In this document: piece after piece, positions 60,269-64,000 of the stretch
Layout of the letters: each line of letters begins with the position of its first letter
How positions within the stretch are numbered: the stretch's first letter is position 1
Origin: Sialis fuliginosa
Lineage: Eukaryota > Arthropoda > Insecta > Megaloptera > Sialidae
NCBI GenBank assembly: GCA_961205875.1
Contig: OY540810.1
Coordinates: forward strand, 26,164,001 to 26,228,000
Direction of reading: 5' to 3'
DNA length: 64,000 nt
Translations under genes and position numbers: made by a program
Notes under the pieces: generated by a model
Databases searched by the model: none
What the model was told of the DNA's origin: nothing
What the model saw: the letters and a program-made list of their open reading frames with translations, nothing else

Positions 60269-61204
60269 TTTGTTTAAAAAACAAGTGTTGGTGTTTTGTC
60301 TGTTTGGTGAAAAACGATAAAATGTTATTTTCTTAGTTTCGCTATTTTGACTGTAGAGATTTCATGGACCAACGTACAGATAGACACAGACACCATTGAG
60401 ATAATGATAGTACTCGAGTCAGGGACTCTCAAAATAGGGAATTCCGTTGAAATCTTCAAGTAGATTCATTTAATGATTATTCTATACTTTATTATAAAGT
60501 AGGTACTTTTTATGTATGAAAAATAAACTAATTAGTGAGAAAAAATATCTTCAATTGATATTTCTCTCTCTCCAAATTTCACTGTATACCTACAATTCGT
60601 TTATACTGTTATATTATAGCAAATAATGCTCGCTGTAGGTAATAAATTTTATTACCCAACTTTAGAATTTATTAATATACACTGTGTATTACAATTTATT
60701 TCATGCCTTTACTCGGAGGTTGGTAGGTACCTACTATCTATTAAAGACTGTCTAGATTATGTTGTCAAATCTAATAATAATTTATTCAGTACAAAAACGA
60801 AGGATAATATAAGTTATTGGTGGTATTATAATAATATATTTTATTCAATTATTGAGTAGTTCGAAAAAATCGAAAAAATGTGGAGTTAAGCACTTTGTTA
60901 ATGTATGACGTATGTATCATTTTACCTGGATTTTGTCAGAGCCGGATTATAGATAAGGAATAGTTGATGACATTTTTATTAATTTAAACTTTAGAATTAA
61001 TATAAAGTGAGAGTAAAAAGTCATTATCAATTTTTAATGTTCCGTACAGAAATCGGAAAAATTTTACACTTATAGAATCAACATGATGGTGTCTGTTCGT
61101 CTGTCACGTCTGTCACAACCTCCCTACTAGTTGAGATTTGGTATAATTATTATAGTAAATAGTGGACCAATAATATCCCTGAATTATAATTTTTTAAGGA
61201 AGGT
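60269..61204. other. AT-rich sequence, no gene recognised
   Basis: A hAT-like left end (CAGAGCCGGATTA near 60939) has no visible partner. A TCTGTTCGTCTGTCACGTC tract near 61092 may be the tail of an older element. Confidence 0.4.
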
Positions 61205-61494
61205 AAAGTTTCAAATTTAACGATTCTTTCTTTTATATATTTTGTGTCGTTGTACTTATCATTTTATAATCGTTAGCAAGTGTCCATCACTGGAGAAAAA
61301 ACATAAACAAATTAAAAGGCTATAATTTAAAAAACAAACTATATTTGCAGACTTTGGTAATTAAATTGATTAAATAAAGAGTTACTTGTTTTATTAGTAA
61401 CATGAGTTCATGAGAATAACAAAAAAGAAGCCCGTCAATCACAAAAACAGGAAAATTTGCTCTTATAGCGGCCATAACTGGTGCCAGTACCTTA
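61205..61494 (-). mobile_element. family C element, copy 3 (inverted, truncated)
   Basis: The right border GGTGCCAGTACCTTA and interior CGATTCTTTCTTTTATATAT, GTTAGCAAGTGTCCATCA and ACATGAGTTCATGAGAA match the reverse complement of copies 1 and 2. About half the element is absent. Confidence 0.55.
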
Positions 61495-63361
61495 TATCCT
61501 CTTCGAGATACTATATGTAAACTAATCCAAATTCGTTCTTTACTTTTAAGGTTTTAATATACGGTACGAAACATTAATACGTGAGGCTCTATTCGCACTT
61601 GCCAATTTTTTTTGTCACAGAAGTCAGATATTTTTTATGTTTGAATATTTTTATAGATTAAATATAATAATATAAATATATAAATATGCAATTAATCAAA
61701 CACAGGAGGCAAGTAAATAATAAATATGTAAATCCGGTACTGGATTTTTTGCTATGCATATTAGATGTCAAATATACTGGCTCACATAATGTTTAACATT
61801 TTATGTTTATAGATACTATCACTGTAGTAGCAAGGGTATATAAAACGGTACATACTACATTTAACGAATGTATAACCATATAAATGGAGCTTGGAATTTT
61901 GAATGACGTGAAACTCGTACATAACTGTCTGCAAATCGCATGCTCTCGAAGTTCTAATTATAAGTCACATTTAATTTCACACTGTCATATTTTTTGATTA
62001 ATTGAATTTTTTTTATCAAAATTTAGAAATTTAATCAAAATTAAGTGGCCTCTTCTTTAACAACACTCAAATGTGGTATGAAATTACATGTATATATAGG
62101 GTGATTCAACATATAAAATTATTTTTCATATTTTTTTTCGTGTAATTTAAAGCATCCGTATTAAGTTTTCTTTTGTATCGATATTTCTCGTAAACGTGAG
62201 TGAAGAAAGTATATTTTTGTGTTTTTTGTGTCATATAATCTTATTTAAGTACGCGACTCAGGAAAATATTAAAGAATAAAAAAACACTAGATAAAAATCG
62301 ACGGGCCCACTGACCCTATGATATTAAATAAAAATAAAAATTAATTTTGGACAAAATCTTCTAGAGACTGTAGCTCCCATACGAAAAATTTCCGGACACA
62401 TGTTCATATGTTTATTGCTTAAAATATTTTCCGCAATCTACTGTTGGCACGCCAGTCCTGAATTACATAAAAAACTCAGACGCATAGCTCGAATATTTAA
62501 ACTCAATTTATAGAACGGTATTTTCACAAATAGAAAGTTGCCTGTTAATATTTACAAATTATCTTTTCCACAAATTTTAAAAATAGAACATACTACCAAC
62601 AAAGCCTATTTGGGGTGTGTAATTGATGTAAGCAATGCATGGTTGAATATCGATAGAATGTATCGAGTTATCAAATTCAGGGCCCCTGGTAAAATTTGAT
62701 ATGAGGGCTCCCTAGCATATTGAAAATTAATTTGTCAACAAAAACTTTTTTTATGTGCCTATATATTTTTCTAATGTCTGATAAAAAGGGAAACCCTATT
62801 CACTAGATGTCTTTTAAAACATTGTTCCCTCACCACTATCTTGGTAATGGGTAATTTAAAGTAAAAAAATCGAGATATATAGAACAAGAAGCATAAGGAA
62901 GGATATTTAATGGCACGTAGTACGCTTTTCAGACTTTTCTTACTATTATCAATAGTAAAAATAGTTTTTAAATCATTAAACAAATTTGATATAGGGAATA
63001 TTTGATTAAAAATGTAAGCTATACAAATTTTTGTTTGAATTTGATAAAGATTTACCTCTAAATTTACAATAAAAGCATTTGTATTTATCATGTCTTTATT
63101 TCTGCAAAATTATCGATTACTTCCTCCAAGTTTAAATTTCGGGCCAAAGACTGTTCAATTGACAATAACATAGGTAAAATATATTATGGAACTCCTCAAG
63201 TAGTTTTTTATTAATTTTAACTTTAACGTATCTAATTGATGGTAAATAAATTAAGAAAAGGATAACTATATATTGCTTGTGTAAAATTAATTCAAAATTA
63301 ATAATAAATTATAAAGTATTACAGACGTAAATTATTTAAACATAAACAGCATAGTAAATAC
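61495..63361. other. AT-rich sequence, no gene established
   Basis: The minus-strand frame 62771-63091 (106 codons) is the longest uninterrupted one in the right half of the window, but I recognise no domain. AGGGCCCCTGGTAAAATTTG near 62680 resembles an element interior. Confidence 0.4.
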
Positions 63362-63490
63362 TGTATTGGAGTGTGACTGGAGCAAGACCGGTACGATATC
63401 TATAGTGTGGATGCTTTCATTGTTTATTGTTTATTTATATTTGATTGGAGCGAGACCGGACCGGGACTGGCAGGATAGTGTGGGTCGATC
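63362..63490 (+). repeat. degenerate direct repeat
   Basis: GACTGGAGCAAGACCGGTAC (63377) and GATTGGAGCGAGACCGGACC (63443) plus following GGATAGTGTGG/TAGTGTGGAT words indicate two diverged copies of a unit of about 66 bases. Confidence 0.5.
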
Positions 63491-63845
63491 CTTACAGTCT
63501 ATTAGAGTGTACAATACAGGGGCCTGCGTATTTTTATAGTATAATACGAAAAATAGAAAATATTTGAAAAAATCGCAATTCCTCGTTCGTTATGAGTGTA
63601 GATTAGGGTTGATCTACTTAAAAATACAATCTATATGGCAGAGCTAAGAGTCGTAGTTGATTAGCTAATGTATGGTTATTGTTTTGTTTGAAAAAAAAAG
63701 AAATTTAAAAACAGCGAAATACAAATTGAAAACAAAACTGATTTTGATGGATTTGAAATTAATAAATTCACATGTAATCTGCCACAGTTCACGGCCCCTC
63801 CTGGCGTTTTGCCAGTCTAGCCACCCTGTAGTTGTACCATTGATA

Positions 63846-63846
<1 letters not shown>

Positions 63847-63886
<40 letters not shown>
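63847..63886. repeat. TA dinucleotide microsatellite
   Basis: About 19 uninterrupted TA copies, followed by GTATATGTATGTATA. Confidence 0.95.
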
Positions 63887-63891
<5 letters not shown>

Positions 63892-64000
63892 GTATGTATA
63901 AATTACGGCATAATCATAAAATCCTTTGATGTACTGTGATTTGATTAAACATCACAAAGCTCGTACATGAATGTTCGATAGTGCAAAAACGAAAATGACT

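Noticed and set aside
62771-63091. 106-codon minus-strand frame
   Set aside because: No recognisable domain, AT-driven residue usage and no splice context. It was not called as a gene.

Overview
The window comes from an AT-rich animal genome, almost certainly an insect. It has spliced GT-AG introns, eukaryotic transposons (hAT, Helitron and mariner types) and one cysteine-rich extracellular gene. A hemipteran, perhaps aphid-like, host would fit the composition and repeat style, but that is a weak inference. I found no bacterial, viral or organellar genes, no convincing intact tRNA and no CRISPR array.

The only host gene I can support is the RECK orthologue (reversion-inducing cysteine-rich protein with Kazal motifs) on the + strand. 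Ten coding exons between 10591 and 26374 splice in phase to 922 codons plus a stop. They cover the end of the first cysteine-knot motif, motifs 2 to 5, the Frizzled-like cysteine-rich region, the Kazal repeats, a VWC-like cysteine cluster and a hydrophobic GPI-attachment tail. The first coding exon (signal peptide and start of motif 1) was not found and probably lies upstream of the window. The intron at 13249-21510 is long and full of transposons; introns from 21871 onward are short. One exon (21511-21870) is strikingly GC-rich compared with everything around it.

The rest of the window is a transposon landscape. About 1.1 kb downstream of RECK is a foldback element of about 3.7 kb (27474-31183). 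Its two arms are mirror images, each with an outer 15-16 bp minisatellite and 408-bp units, and it has a candidate 9-bp target-site duplication. From 31 kb to the end I see many small non-autonomous elements, several with perfect 8-bp target-site duplications (hAT type). One hAT element sits inside a Helitron-like element at 38005-40179, and another sits inside a second hAT element at 58153-59690. Two decayed mariner transposase pieces point in opposite directions at 40920-41625.

The small-element families defined here (A to E) are described by the sequence they share in this window. No database was searched, so family names beyond hAT, Helitron and mariner are deliberately not given.
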